A DNA stretch of 64,000 bases, taken from positions 1,988,887 through 2,052,886 of the forward strand of contig CM047428.1 in the NCBI GenBank assembly GCA_026168455.1. Reading direction: 5' to 3'. Below are positions 40,494-53,300 of this stretch, piece by piece (positions within the stretch are counted from its first letter, which is position 1; each line of letters begins with the position of its first letter). The DNA comes from Theocolax elegans (lineage: Eukaryota > Arthropoda > Insecta > Hymenoptera > Cerocephalidae). A program made the translations under genes and the position numbers. Under the pieces are notes generated by a model. The model was not told the DNA's origin and did no database searches. It was given only the letters and a program-made list of their open reading frames with translations.

Positions 40494-40996
40494 AAAAAAA
40501 AAATATATATATATTTTGTTTTAATTTGATTTGTTTAACCCCTTCAGTCACATAAGTCCGACAATTAGGCACCCATATTTTTTTTACATTTCTCGTCACT
40601 TATCTACTTAATGCATTTTCATTCTTTTGTATTTTCTGTTAAATAAATTCTTAAACTTGAGGTATACAATGATACTTTATGGATTTAGACTTGTTTGTAA
40701 TTGTTATAAATAAATTTATGCCAAACAATCCAACGATCAACATTTATTATATGTTATTCGTAGATCGAATGCTTGATCAACAGAGATTATGAAATTACAA
40801 TTAGATGTGTAAAAAATTCAAATTGGCGAATCGAAAATATTGACCTAAATCCCGAAAAATGATTATTAAACCCTCTTCCAGCCGATTTTAGAGTTACTAT
40901 TATTTATTTTTCATTTATTTTGATACTTGATTCATGATCAACGTCAAAAAACAGACGAGACGAATATGTTTGCACTTGTGTATTATCAGCAAAAAT

Positions 40997-41032
<36 letters not shown>

Positions 41033-41690
41033 TGTCATCTGTTGAAAATAATTTGATATTATGATAAAAAGGGAAGTAATTAACCCCATTATAACGGTTG
41101 AATTCTAGTTTATTATATTTTTAATACCAAATTCGGTTTCAGCGTCGAAAAATATACATTGGAAACGTATATTTGCACTTCTCAGCTGGGACTAGTGATG
41201 ATACACACATACGTCTTCACATTAAACGTTCACGTTGTGTTTGATTATGAAATACATTTTTGCACAAACGAATAATTAGTTAACAACTAATATCTTGGGA
41301 ACATAACATAGAAATATTATTTTTGAATTGGGTAAACTTTTATTTATAAAAAAAAACAAATTTTTTATTCTGAGATTCGCACCTACGATCTTCTACTCTT
41401 GCTCTACATACCAAATGAGCAATTTTTATTGTTTATGTTATAATATTAAATTTTGGTTATAAAGTACAATTAAAACATGTTTCTAAGTTTATAGCCCATA
41501 TGTACTTATTAAATATAAACAATAAAATAGCTCAGTTGCAGGTAGAGCGAGAGATTCCGAAGTAAAGGCTCGGAGGTTCGAATCACAGAATGAAAAATTT
41601 TTTCATTTTTTTATAAATTAAATTTTACCCGTTCAAATATACTATTTTCAAACTTATCTAAGAGATTATATCAAGTTTATTTAAACTTTA
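40096..41690. repeat. Segmental duplication, copy 1 (~1.6 kb)
   Basis: Matches 42056-43633 with small indels, from inside the SINE through the tRNA-armed palindrome. Homology ends just beyond the palindrome at AAACTTTATA. Confidence 0.9.
41323..41640. repeat. Palindrome with two inverted tRNA-like arms, copy 1
   Basis: The plus-strand right arm (41526-41589) has an A-box-like AGCTCAGTTGCAGGTAGAGC and B-box-like GGTTCGAATC. The left arm (41371-41425) carries a diverged equivalent on the minus strand (GCTCATTTGGTATGTAGAGC and GGTGCGAATC). Outer sequences TTTATAAAAAAA and GGGTAAA also pair. T-stem pairing is poor in the right arm, so these are tRNA-derived relics, not tRNA genes. Confidence 0.75.
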
Positions 41691-42055
41691 TATTATTAAA
41701 GTGTTTTTTTAAACTTTCATTATTTATATATTGTATTTTCCTTTTCAATCGGTACCTTCGAACTCTTAGTAAATAAGCTTCTGAGTAATTATAATCAATT
41801 TTTTTACTCATTTATAATTATAAAAAACTCATGATAAATTCTAACCTGAAAATTTATACAATACTATATATTTGTAGATACTATTACTAACCTCACATTC
41901 GAACTAACAAATTGACTTTTACTCTAACGTCACATCCGAACTAACAAATTAGGCCCTGACTTAAATTCCATTACATTCGTATCCCGGCCCTTAACAGGCG
42001 CCTTTTCAGGCCCTGTTTTCTAGTTCAGCGGCCTGGCTAGAATTTCTACTCGGGA
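41691..42055. other. Unique spacer between duplication copies
   Basis: AT-rich, with a short GC-rich block at about 41950-42050 just before the truncated SINE. No gene recognised. Confidence 0.5.
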
Positions 42056-42450
42056 GCCGGTCACGGAAGTTACAGCGCGCTGAGCGCGGTTAGTACTTGG
42101 ATGGGAGACCATTCTCGTGCGGCTTTCGTGATCGGTTAGCTGTTTTTCACACTTCACAACGTGAGCGGGAGGTGTGAAACATTCGGTTTCGGTGTCAAGG
42201 CCTACGCAATGTGACTTTGACACCCAAAAAGAATGTTTTGAATACACCGGCCATCTCGGGTGAGGTTTTCCCTGCTTCACAGGTTTCCCTCATCCACGGG
42301 CATAACCCCGGGCGAATGCGAGATAGTGGGGTTTTTAAGAGAGGGATAAAAGCACCCACACATAGGTGGTAGGTGGACACCGTTAAACTCCCCGAGGGGA
42401 TAAACGGTAGGAAGTGCCAGGAAAAAGAGGGCACAAAATCAAGAATAAAA
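42056..42450 (+). mobile_element. 5S rRNA-derived SINE, copy 3 (5'-truncated)
   Basis: Starts inside the 5S-like region at GCCGGTCACGGAAGTTA; the leader is missing. The 3' flank is the same as that of copy 2, so this is part of the segmental duplication, not a new insertion. Its 5S-like part retains GGTTAGTACTTGGATGGGAG. Confidence 0.88.
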
Positions 42451-43261
42451 AAAAAAAAAATATATATATTTTGTTTTAATTTGATTTGTTTAACCCCTTC
42501 AGTCACATCAAGTCCGACAATTAGGCACCCATATTTTTTTACAATTCTCGTCACTTATCTACTTAATGCATTTTCATTCTTTTGTATTTCTGTTAGATAA
42601 ATTCTTAAACTTGAGGTATATAATGATACTTTATGGATTTAGACTTGTTTGTAATTGTTATAACTAAATTTATGCCAAACAATCCAACGATCAACATTAT
42701 TATATGTTATTCGTAGATCGAATGTTTGATCAACAGAGATTATGAAATTACAATTAGATTGTAAAAAATTCAAATTGGCGAATCGAAAATATTGACCTAA
42801 ATCCCGAAAAATGATTATTAAACCCTCTTCCAGCCGATTTTAGAGTTACTATTATTTATTTTTCATTTATTTTGATACTTGATTCATGATCAACGTCAAA
42901 AAACAGACGAGACGAATATGTTTGCACTTGTGTATTATCAGCAAAAATGGATATATATATATATATATATCGGTTGTCATCTGTTGAAAATAATTTGATA
43001 TTATGATAAAAAGGGAAGTAATTAACCCCATTATAAACGGTTGAATTCTAGTTTATTATATTTTAATACCAAATTCGGTTTCAGCGTCGAAAAATATACA
43101 TTGGAAACGTATATTTGCACTTCTCAGCTGGGACTAGTGATGATACACCATACGTCTTCACATTAAACGTTCACGTTGTGTTTGATTATGAAATACATTT
43201 TTGCACAAACGAATAATTAGTTAACAACTAATATCTTGGGAACATAACATAGAAATATTAT

Positions 43262-43580
43262 TTTGAATTGGGTAAAATTTTATTTATAAAAAAAAACAAA
43301 TTTTTTATTCTGAGATTCGCACCTACGATCTTCTACTCTTGCTCTACATACCAAATGAGCAATTTTTATTGTTTATGTTATATATTAAATTTTGGTTATA
43401 AAGTACAATTAAAACATGTTTCTAAGTTTATAGCCCATATGTACTTATTAAATATAAACAATAAAATAGCTCAGTTGCAGGTAGAGCGAGAGATTCCGAA
43501 GTAAAGGCTCGGAGGTTCGAATCACAGAATGAAAAATTTTTTCATTTTTTTATAAATTAAATTTTACCCGTTCAAATATA
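43262..43580. repeat. Palindrome with inverted tRNA-like arms, copy 2
   Basis: Nearly identical to 41323-41640, with the same A-box and B-box-like motifs in both arms. Confidence 0.75.
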
Positions 43581-46256
43581 CTTATTTTCAAACTTATCTA
43601 AGAGATTATATCAAGTTTATTTAAACTTTATACCCATGTTTAATTAATATTTTTCCAAATTTGGAATAGTCTCATTGCGTATGTTGATATCAACTTTTGC
43701 CAAACATAAACTTTATATCAAGTTGATATAAGTTTTACATTTTTACGCGGGATGCTCTGAGTTATCAACCCCATATATTAATTTTACGTTCGATTTAGAA
43801 ATATTTTAAGTTGTTCGAAAAATACGTTTGATCAAATAATTATCAGGTAAATTAGATAAAAAAATCAATGTAATACTACCTATAAAAATTAACGTAAATT
43901 TATGACTATATTTCAATAACATAAATTTTGAACATTTTAAGCTATTCAAACAAATCAAAGTCTAATTAATTGCTATTGATAACTTTCTTTTTGTTTTCGT
44001 TAATTAGATCTCAAGTTATTTTAATTGTTATTTAGGTCTTCTTATATGGGCCAAATAATCATATTCCACCGTTTCAAATAAATTCGTTTCCCCAAAGGCC
44101 ATGTCCTTTACTTGCCAATTTATCCTTAAAAATCGTCGTAGCTTTTGTAAAGATTGTTTAATAATTATTTGGAACGTGAGCAACTTTCTATATAAATTTT
44201 TACTTAATATCAATGTGAATGCGTCAATATTACTGTAGATCAGGTTGCAAATAATTAATTACTCTTTTAATTAGATACACCATTAATTCATAATTCTTTA
44301 TAAATTATGAAAAACTCGTCCTTAATTAGCAATTCATTTTTTATTTATGATTTAAACTCGCCTTTAATTCACAAATTATTATAATTTTTTAATTAAACTC
44401 ATCCTAAATTCACAAATAATTTTAATTTAGTTTAAATTACTTTATTAATATTATATAAATTATGATTTATAGATTGGTGCAATTAATTTTTTTTGCTGCC
44501 GTGCTGTAGATTGATATCGACGGTTTTTTAGATATTTTATATTCTATGATTCAAATCTATTTCGAATTTTCGACTTATTTGCATAAAAATGTTTAAAAAA
44601 TTCAGCTAGTATATATCGAAGCGTTGATATCCCTTGTCTGCATTACCGAGGTATATATTTATTCCAATGCATCTCCATTCATGTAGGTTATTAACATTAT
44701 TGGACATCTTCAACTTTTATTACTGCTTATATGCCCTAGAAATTAAAACAATTTTTTCGATATAAATTATAAATATAAAATGTATAAAAACCGATAGAAT
44801 ACGGCTAGTTATAATTAACTAATCCTAACTTGTTGAGCATTAACAAATAATGAAATATCTACCAGGTTAATAACTTGAATTTTTCAAGTACGTATAAAGT
44901 TTTCTTTTTTTTTTATTAATGCCATTGTGTAGAAATTGGTATACGCTGACGCTATATATATATATCGATATTTTTTATCACCTACCTACACACGGAGGGA
45001 ATATTTATTCTACAAAGTATATATCTAAATGTTTTGGATAAATAGATTGTAGAGACAGTACGGTCATATTCTAAAGCACAAGACGATCCCTCGTTTGGGA
45101 AAAATTCTTATCCGGGATGATAAATACGATGTCAATATGATTTTCAATTTTTTTTACATAAAAATCTGGAAAAAATTCGACAAACAAACAAACGTCAGCA
45201 TATTCGAGGAATTTTATTTATTTTCTCAGAAAAAAAGTGTCAAAGCAGATAAATGTAACAAAATATTGAAGAGTAGACTGTTTATTGAGATTCGGATGGT
45301 AAGCAAACGATATCTATAATAAGAACCCCCGAGTTTATTCCTGAAGGTTCATCGCGAATAAACCATTAAAGGTAAGTATAATCTAAAGTAAACACACAAT
45401 TCTGGTTTCTCTCTATTTCTTCGTCAAAAGTGTTAGAGAAGCAACGTACCATAAAGATCGTTTCCGCACCTGCCTAGTAACGTTCAATTCGTTTACTCTA
45501 AAAAAAAAGTTAATCTTATCTTTGGTATAATCTATCTCGAAGCACGGTACTCGTTTGAGCGCCTGCGCTTCCTTCGCAGTCTCATCGGTTTCGCTTTGGA
45601 AAGTGATCATCCGTCACGCCAATATCTCTGAAAAAAAAGGAAGAAAGATTCAAGTACGTAATTAGATGGTCCAGACGAAATTATCACGTTCGTCTTGGTC
45701 ATCGATATTGTTAGACGTTCGACACGCGGTAAAACAAATTTGATCGGTATATGTGCGTGTGTGGTGTGTGTGTGTGTGTGCGAACCAGACGACAGCTGCT
45801 TACGACGTTTTATACTTTTTCACCTATATTTATTATGTTCTATCCTCTTCGAGTGCATCTAGCGGTTTATTTTTATTTTCTTTTTTTTCAATCTTTGTTA
45901 TTTATAATAATTGTATACAGTCCGTTTATTAGTTTTCACTCAAATGGTTATTCTGGTAATTTGATTAAATGCTGAGTGTTAAGATTGTTTGGATTCACTG
46001 TGCTAATTGATTGTTTTTAATAGTGATCAATGACTGACGTGAATACACGATATATATTTATTCTTCCGATGGTAAATCTGTAATCTGTACGGACCCTTAA
46101 CTATTTGAATAAAATATAGTAGGCAGGATGTATCTTTATCATCCACGCATAATTTTATTTTAAAGGAATATTTCTCGATTTTGATGAATAAACCATACTT
46201 TTAATTAGATGGCGACGTTTTGATGACTTTTCGCAATCCTCTTCAGGCTATACCTT
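43278..46256. repeat. Tandem duplication unit C1 (~3 kb), lacking an exon
   Basis: Matches 46256-49062 and then 50128-50310. The stretch equivalent to 49063-50127, which includes exon 1 of the TMEM179-like gene, is absent: GATGGTAAA joins directly to TCTGTAATCTGTACGG. A 61-codon minus-strand ORF (44028-44213) recurs identically in unit C2 at 47008-47193, but I cannot assign it. Confidence 0.88.
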
Positions 46257-46553
46257 TATTTATAAAAAAAAACAAATTTTTTATTCTGAGATTCGCACCT
46301 ACGATCTTCTACTCTTGCTCTACATACCAAATGAGCAATTTTTATTGTTTATGTTATAATATTAAATTTTGGTTATAAAGTACAATTAAAACATGTTTCT
46401 AAGTTTATAGCCCATATGTACTTATTAAATATAACAATAAAATAGCTCAGTTGCAGGTAGAGCGAGAGATTCCGAAGTAAAGGCTCGGAGGTTCGAATCA
46501 CAGAATGAAAAATTTTTTCATTTTTTTATAAATTAAATTTTACCCGTTCAAAT
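46256..46553. repeat. Palindrome with inverted tRNA-like arms, copy 3
   Basis: Nearly identical to the copies at 41323 and 43262. It lacks the outermost left bases, because the C1/C2 junction falls at its left edge. Confidence 0.75.
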
Positions 46554-49500
46554 ATACTATTTTCAAACTTATCTAAGAGATTATATCAAGTTTATTTAAA
46601 CTTTATACCCATGTTTAATTAATATTTTTCCAAATTTGGAATAGTCTCATTGTGTATGTTGATATCAACTTTTGCCAAACATAAACTTTATATCAAGTTG
46701 ATATAAGTTTTACATTTTTACGCGGGATGCTCTGAGTTATCAACCCCATATATTAATTTTACGTTCGATTTAGAAATATTTTAAGTTGTTCGAAAAATAC
46801 GTTTGATCAAATAATTATCAGGTAAATTAGATAAAAAAATCAATGTAATACTACCTATAAAAATTAACGTAAAATTTATGACTATATTTCAATTAAACAT
46901 AAATTTTGAACATTTTAAGCTATTCAAACAAATCAAAGTCTAATTAATTGCTATATTGATAACTTTCTTTTTGTTTTCGTTAATTAGATCTCAAGTTATT
47001 TTAATTGTTATTTAGGTCTTCTTATATGGGCCAAATAATCATATTCCACCGTTTCAAATAAATTCGTTTCCCCAAAGGCCATGTCCTTTACTTGCCAATT
47101 TATCCTTAAAAATCGTCGTAGCTTTTGTAAAGATTGTTTAATAATTATTTGGAACGTGAGCAACTTTCTATATAAATTTTTACTTAATATCAATGTGAAT
47201 GCGTCAATATTACTGTAGATCAGGGTTGCAAATAATTAATTACTCTTTTAATTAGATACACCATTTAATTCATAATTCTTTTATAAATTATGAAAAACTC
47301 GTCCTTAATTAGCAATTCATTTTTTATTTATGATTTAAACTCGCCTTTAATTCACAAATTATTATTAATTTTTTAATTAAACTCATCCTAAATTCACAAA
47401 TAATTTTTAATTTAGTTTAAATTACTTTATTAATATTATATAAATTATGATTTATAGATTGGTGCAATTAATTTTTTTGCTGCCGTGCTGTAGATTGATA
47501 TCGACGGTTTTTAGATATTTTATATTCTATGATTCAAATCTATTTCGAATTTTCGACTTATTTGCATAAAAATGTTAAAAAATTCAGCTAGTATATATCG
47601 AAGCGTTGATATCCCTTGTCTGCATTACCGAGGTATATATTTATTCCAATGCATCTCCATTCATGTAGGTTATTAACATTATTGGACATCTTCAACTTTT
47701 ATTACTGCTTATATGCCCTAGAAATTAAAACAATTTTTTCGATATAAATTATAAATATAAAATGTATAAAAACCGATAGAATACGGCTAGTTATAATTAA
47801 CTAATCCTAACTTGTTGAGCATTAACAAATAATGAAATATCTACCAGGTTAATAACTTGAATTTTTCAAGTACGTATAAAGTTTTCTTTTTTTTTATTAA
47901 TGCCATTGTGTAGAAATTGGTATACGCTGACGCTATATATATATATCGATATTTTTTATCACCTACCTACACACGGAGGGAATATTTATTCTACAAAGTA
48001 TATATCTAAATGTTTTGGATAAATAGATTGTAGAGACAGTACGGTCATATTCTAAAGCACAAGACGATCCTCGTTTGGGAAAAATTCTTATCCGGGATGA
48101 TAAATACGATGTCAATATGATTTTCAATTTTTTTACATAAAAATCTGGAAAAAATTCGACAAACAAACAAACGTCAGCATATTCGAGTAATTTTATTTAT
48201 TTTCTCAGAAAAAAAGTGTCAAAGCAGATAAATGTAACAAAATATTGAAGAGTAGACTGTTTATTGAGATTCGGATGGTAAGCAAACGATATCTATAATA
48301 AGAACCCCCGAGTTTATTCCTGAAAGGTTCATCGCGAATAAACCCATTAAAGGTAAGTATAATCTAAAGTAAACACACAATTCTGGTTTCTCTCTATTTC
48401 TTCGTCAAAAGTGTTAGAGAAGCAACGTACCATAAAGATCGTTTCCGCACCTGCCTAGTAACGTTCAATTCGTTTACTCTAAAAAAAAAGTTAATCTTAT
48501 CTTTGGTATAATCTTATCTCGAAGCACGGTACTCGTTTGAGCGCCTGCGCTTCCTTCGCAGTCTCATCGGTTTCGCTTTGGAAAGTGATCATCCGTCACG
48601 CCAATATCTCTGAAAAAAAAGGAAGAAAGATTCAAGTACGTAATTAGATGGTCCAGACGAAATTATCACGTTCGTCTTGGTCATCGATATTGTTAGACGT
48701 TCGACACGCGGTAAAACAAATATTTGATCGGTATATGTGCGTGTGTGGTGTGTGTGTGTGTGTGCGAACCAGACGACAGCTGCTTACGACGTTTTATACT
48801 TTTTCACCTATATTTATTATGTTCTATCCTCTTCGAGTGCATCTATGCGGTTTATTTTTTATTTTATTTTTTTTCAATCTTTGTTATTTATAATAATTGT
48901 ATACAGTCCGTTTATTAGTTTTCACTCAAATGGTTATTCTGGTAATTTGATTAAATGCTGAGTGTTAAGATTGTTTGGATTCACTGTGCTAATTGATTGT
49001 TTTTAATAGTGATCAATGACGGACGTGAATACACGATATATATTTATTCTTCCGATGGTAAAGCGGTAGAGGTGTGCCTCTGTGGTGTGAGTGTTATTTT
49101 TAAAATGCTTTTTTATGGTTATTAATCGGTTGTGATCGTTTAATTTTGTCATTTCTCACCTGACATCAGAATTTTGTGTGTGCCGAAGTAACAAACAGTT
49201 TTGTTAATTTCAATCGGAAGGTATGTGTTGTGATTGTTAAGTTTTTTCAGTTTTGGCTTACCATTACAATTTTGAGTGTACGAATTACCGATAATAAATA
49301 TTTTGGTTAATTGTTGCGATTGTTAAATTAACGTCAACGTTAAATCAATTGCCAACGATATCGAATAATTTATTAATTTGAATATATTATATCGGTAGGT
49401 ATATACGCTACGTTCACTTATCACCTAGCCCTATAATTTCGGATGGTCGAAGTAACAACAAATAATTTTGGTTAATTTTAGAATCTAGGATGTTGGATGG

Positions 49501-50310
49501 AACGCGGGCGGAACGGATGCTCGGTGGTTTATACGGTTTTGCGAGTGTATCGTCAGTTGTATCGGTAGCTGCACTTGCGGTGGCATGGCAACATTGGGCA
49601 TGGACACTGGACGTTTGCATCAACGTAGATTGTGGGTGCATCCTTTACGGAGTCAATACCTTCAGTACATTCATGGGTGGTGACGTTCAGCTCTGCCATT
49701 TTGCTACATTTGGACTTGTCCCAGCAACTTTGATTGGATTGCCATTTGGACTCTATCATGGATACAGAGTTTGTATTCCCAGAAGTCTCGATGAGCCGAG
49801 AGCTGTGAGAACTAGTTTGACAAGGTGAAGGTTTTGATGGTTTTCCAGTTGATTCATTAGAATTAATTAATTAATTAAATACTCGTTGTTGTAACTATAT
49901 AAAGGTGGATTTAACAGTTTATATTATTGTCGCACCTTCATTTAATTTGCACACTTACCGACGTTTACTGATTTTTCACATTTATCTTTCAATTTCCATA
50001 TTTTTTCTAATTTATGATTTCAGGCACATTCTGACATGCGCAGCAATTGTGCCTGTGCGAAGAATACATATGCGGAAAAAATAAAAATTGAAAACTATAT
50101 TTAAAATATCGAATACAGAAATCTATAATCTGTACGGACTCCCCTTAACTATTTGAATAAAATATAGTAGGCAGGATGTATCTTTATCATCCACGCATAA
50201 TTTTATTTTAAAGGAATATTTCTCGATTTTGATGAATAAACCATACTTTTAATTAGATGGCGACGTTTTGATGACTTTTCGCAATCCTCTTCAGGCTATA
50301 CCTTTATTTA
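46256..50310. repeat. Tandem duplication unit C2 (with exon)
   Basis: Second unit. Its left edge begins inside the palindrome at the shared TTTATTTATAAAAA. It contains the extra 1.06 kb (49063-50127) with the first coding exon of the downstream gene. Confidence 0.88.
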
Positions 50311-53300
50311 TAAAAAATAAAAACAAATACATTTGAATATACATAAATAATTATAGGTTTTGTATTTAAGGGGGTTCCATACTCAATTTTTGATGATTAA
50401 TTAATAAAGTAGTAAAACAGTATGTGAAAAAATAAGAGAAGAGGCGCCTTCGTTTATTGACAATCTAACTGTGTGCTAAATTTTAGATTAAAATATTATT
50501 GCGTTTTCGAGAAAAGTCTTACCAAAAATATCAAATCTTTTCACCTCGTTGAGGTTAGGTTTACATTTTTGGTAAGACTTTTCTTAAAAACGCAATATAA
50601 TTTTAATCTGAAATTCAGCACACAGTTAAATTATCAATAAACGAAGGCGCCTCTTCTCTTATTTTTTTACATACTGTTTTATTTACAAATGTATTACTAA
50701 TAATCACGATTGCCGATAAGGTAGGGAGGATAAATATTAACTATGGCACCCCGTTAAGCATAATAATGAATTGTAACATTTTCCTTACTACTTGTTAATG
50801 TATTGAAAGTTTAACATTTGAATTTTAATCGTAACATCATTGAGTCGTTGCACTAGTAATGAAAACAAGGATATTTAAAAGACAATGAAATTAACTTAAG
50901 AGAAATATTCCTTTAAAATAAAAAAAAATATTTCAATAAAATTTGAAATTGCGGAGACATACTGGGCATGTGTATTTTTGTAAAATTTCTGATATGGCGT
51001 AGATGATTCGGTAATTGTTCGATTGTAGTCGTAGAATGGTCATACTTGTGTACAGTTAACTTACTATCAATTATAGCCATACAAGGTGAACGGTCATTAT
51101 ACTGGCCTTACCTTCACCTTAGCTTGTAGAATATTTGATAAGTGTTAAATGATAATTACAAAGAAATGTTTTTATTAAAAATATTTTATTAAGTATTACA
51201 TAAATTTTTTAATTAGGCCTAATATGGAAGGTCAAGTAGTGGTTGTGGGGCCAAAAGAAAGGTCACCTTGTAAGCAATGGATGCCCGCAGCTTTTGTAGC
51301 TTTGTTGGTCTGCTGTTTATCTTTGGCTCACGCGGTTGTCTTGACAGATGGATACTACAAAACGTGCGAGCAGTATCGAAGGAATCTCGTACGATTACTG
51401 GGCTCAACCGGACAGGAACTACATGTAAGTTAACTTTTATTTCATGAAATTGTCATAAGTACCAAACTAGTAAGCAATTTATTTTAAACAGTTTGGTAAC
51501 ATTTCTTTTTAATTATCCTTTTCTATAATATTTGTTTCTAAATGCTTTATTTAATCACGATTTTTCGCGAATTTCCTTTATAAGTAAACACATAAAAATA
51601 AAACGGTGTTCTTTTATATCAAAAAATCAAATTTAAAAAAATCTGAGGAAAGTACTACTAAAATATTTAAATAATATTAAAAAAGAATCCAATACAATTT
51701 TTAATACATATTTGTACTTATTTAAAAAAGTATCCTTTCCCAATAAGTGCAATAAATAAACAAAATGATATAAATAAACGTATTAAAAAGCATTCTTTTC
51801 ACAAGAAGTGTATTAATATTCAGTAAAAAGTAATACCTTAAAAAGTCGGGATTTAAATAGTTTCAAAGATGTACTTTATCTTTTTGAAAAGTGAGTATGG
51901 GTCATTCATTAATATTGGATAAAATTAAAATAAAGTACCGTCACATACCCAATTGTTGATCAATTAAGGTAAATCTGTACGTTCATAGAATAATTTTATG
52001 TTAAAAAAGTTAATAATTGTATATATTTAGACGGATACAGAAAGTATAAGTATTAAACTTCCTTTTAGCCATCTCAGAAAAATAAAATAGATGCTATTTT
52101 TAAAGTAAGCAACAATCTAAGAAAAAAAAGCGGGAAGTACCAATTTCTGATCAGTAAATTTTCGGTACATATACCACTTTCTATTTAAGTCTACTAAACA
52201 ATTATTGATTGTTTAACCTTCAAATTGTGCGTAGCAACGTGTAGATTTATGTAAATCTTATTATTTTATTGAAATAATACACTGATCAGAAATTGGTTCA
52301 TGATCAACAATTGGGTATGTGACGGTATTTGGCGAGTCGGACCATGACGCCTGAACTAAAAGCGTTGTCCGGGTATTGCAACGATTAAAGTAAATATTCT
52401 ATTTGAATCAATATGAATTCTTTATACTGAAAAACACATTGATCTCTATAATTTGGATTTTAATTAGCGAAGAAATAGGGAACTTGACTTATAAGATAAT
52501 AGTACCAATTGTTAATTGTTTTTAGAGGTACATTAATATTTTATTTAAATTTGAAAAAATGAAAGAGTTAATACAAATTAATTTTGTTTGTATTGGATAT
52601 ATTCATATTTGTTCTTTTGAATTTAATGTTTTTTTAAGATAGTTATAGAACTAAAAATTAAATAATAAATAAAAATTGGTCACTTTGATTTGTACACAAT
52701 ATGAAACATTGATACTTTTATCTCGCTGTAGACATTTATTGGATAATATTATCCAATCCAGGATAGTTTAATAGTTAGAAATAATTATTTAATAATTATA
52801 GGTATCACAACAAAGATTAAAATATATAAGTAATAATTAAAGATTTTTTCTCGTAAAAAGGTATTTCATAAAGATAACATTATACTAGAAGTCATCTTAT
52901 ACGCGTAAGTGCGCACCGTGCATTTCTGTTACGGAATTGTGAAACTAAAAAATTGGAATCCCTATTTATTTTTTAATTAACAATAAGTTGATTTTTTCCA
53001 AAAAAATATATCTGTAACGCTCTTATACTTGCTTTAAATAGTAAGTATGATTTTTTCAAAATTTTTTATCTCTATAAATGATCGAGATTTTTATGCAACT
53101 GCAAGGATCAATTTCATACCAAATCTTTTCGACGAAAAGTAATTATTCATTTTTATTTAATTTAAAATCATTTATTTCAAAAAAATTTCTCTGTCAGCTT
53201 CTTCCATGTTACTTAAACGTTACATATCATTTTTTTCAGATTTTTAAAAATAGATCCTTGTAATTTGGCTATAACATCTTAAGTTTCTTTATTTATATTT

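Larger units (their letters stand above)
42056..43633. repeat. Segmental duplication, copy 2 (~1.6 kb)
   Basis: Homologous to 40096-41690. Its right part overlaps the start of the next tandem duplication through the shared palindrome. Confidence 0.9.

Noticed and set aside
41526..41589. A tRNA gene (and its copies near 43465 and 46437)
   Set aside because: A-box and B-box-like motifs exist, but the T stem does not pair, no acceptor stem closes it, and it sits inside a palindrome with an inverted counterpart.
45413..45610. Possible exon on the minus strand with a good acceptor upstream
   Set aside because: The equivalent in the other duplication unit (about 48480-48600) is frame-shifted by one base and no partner exon was found.
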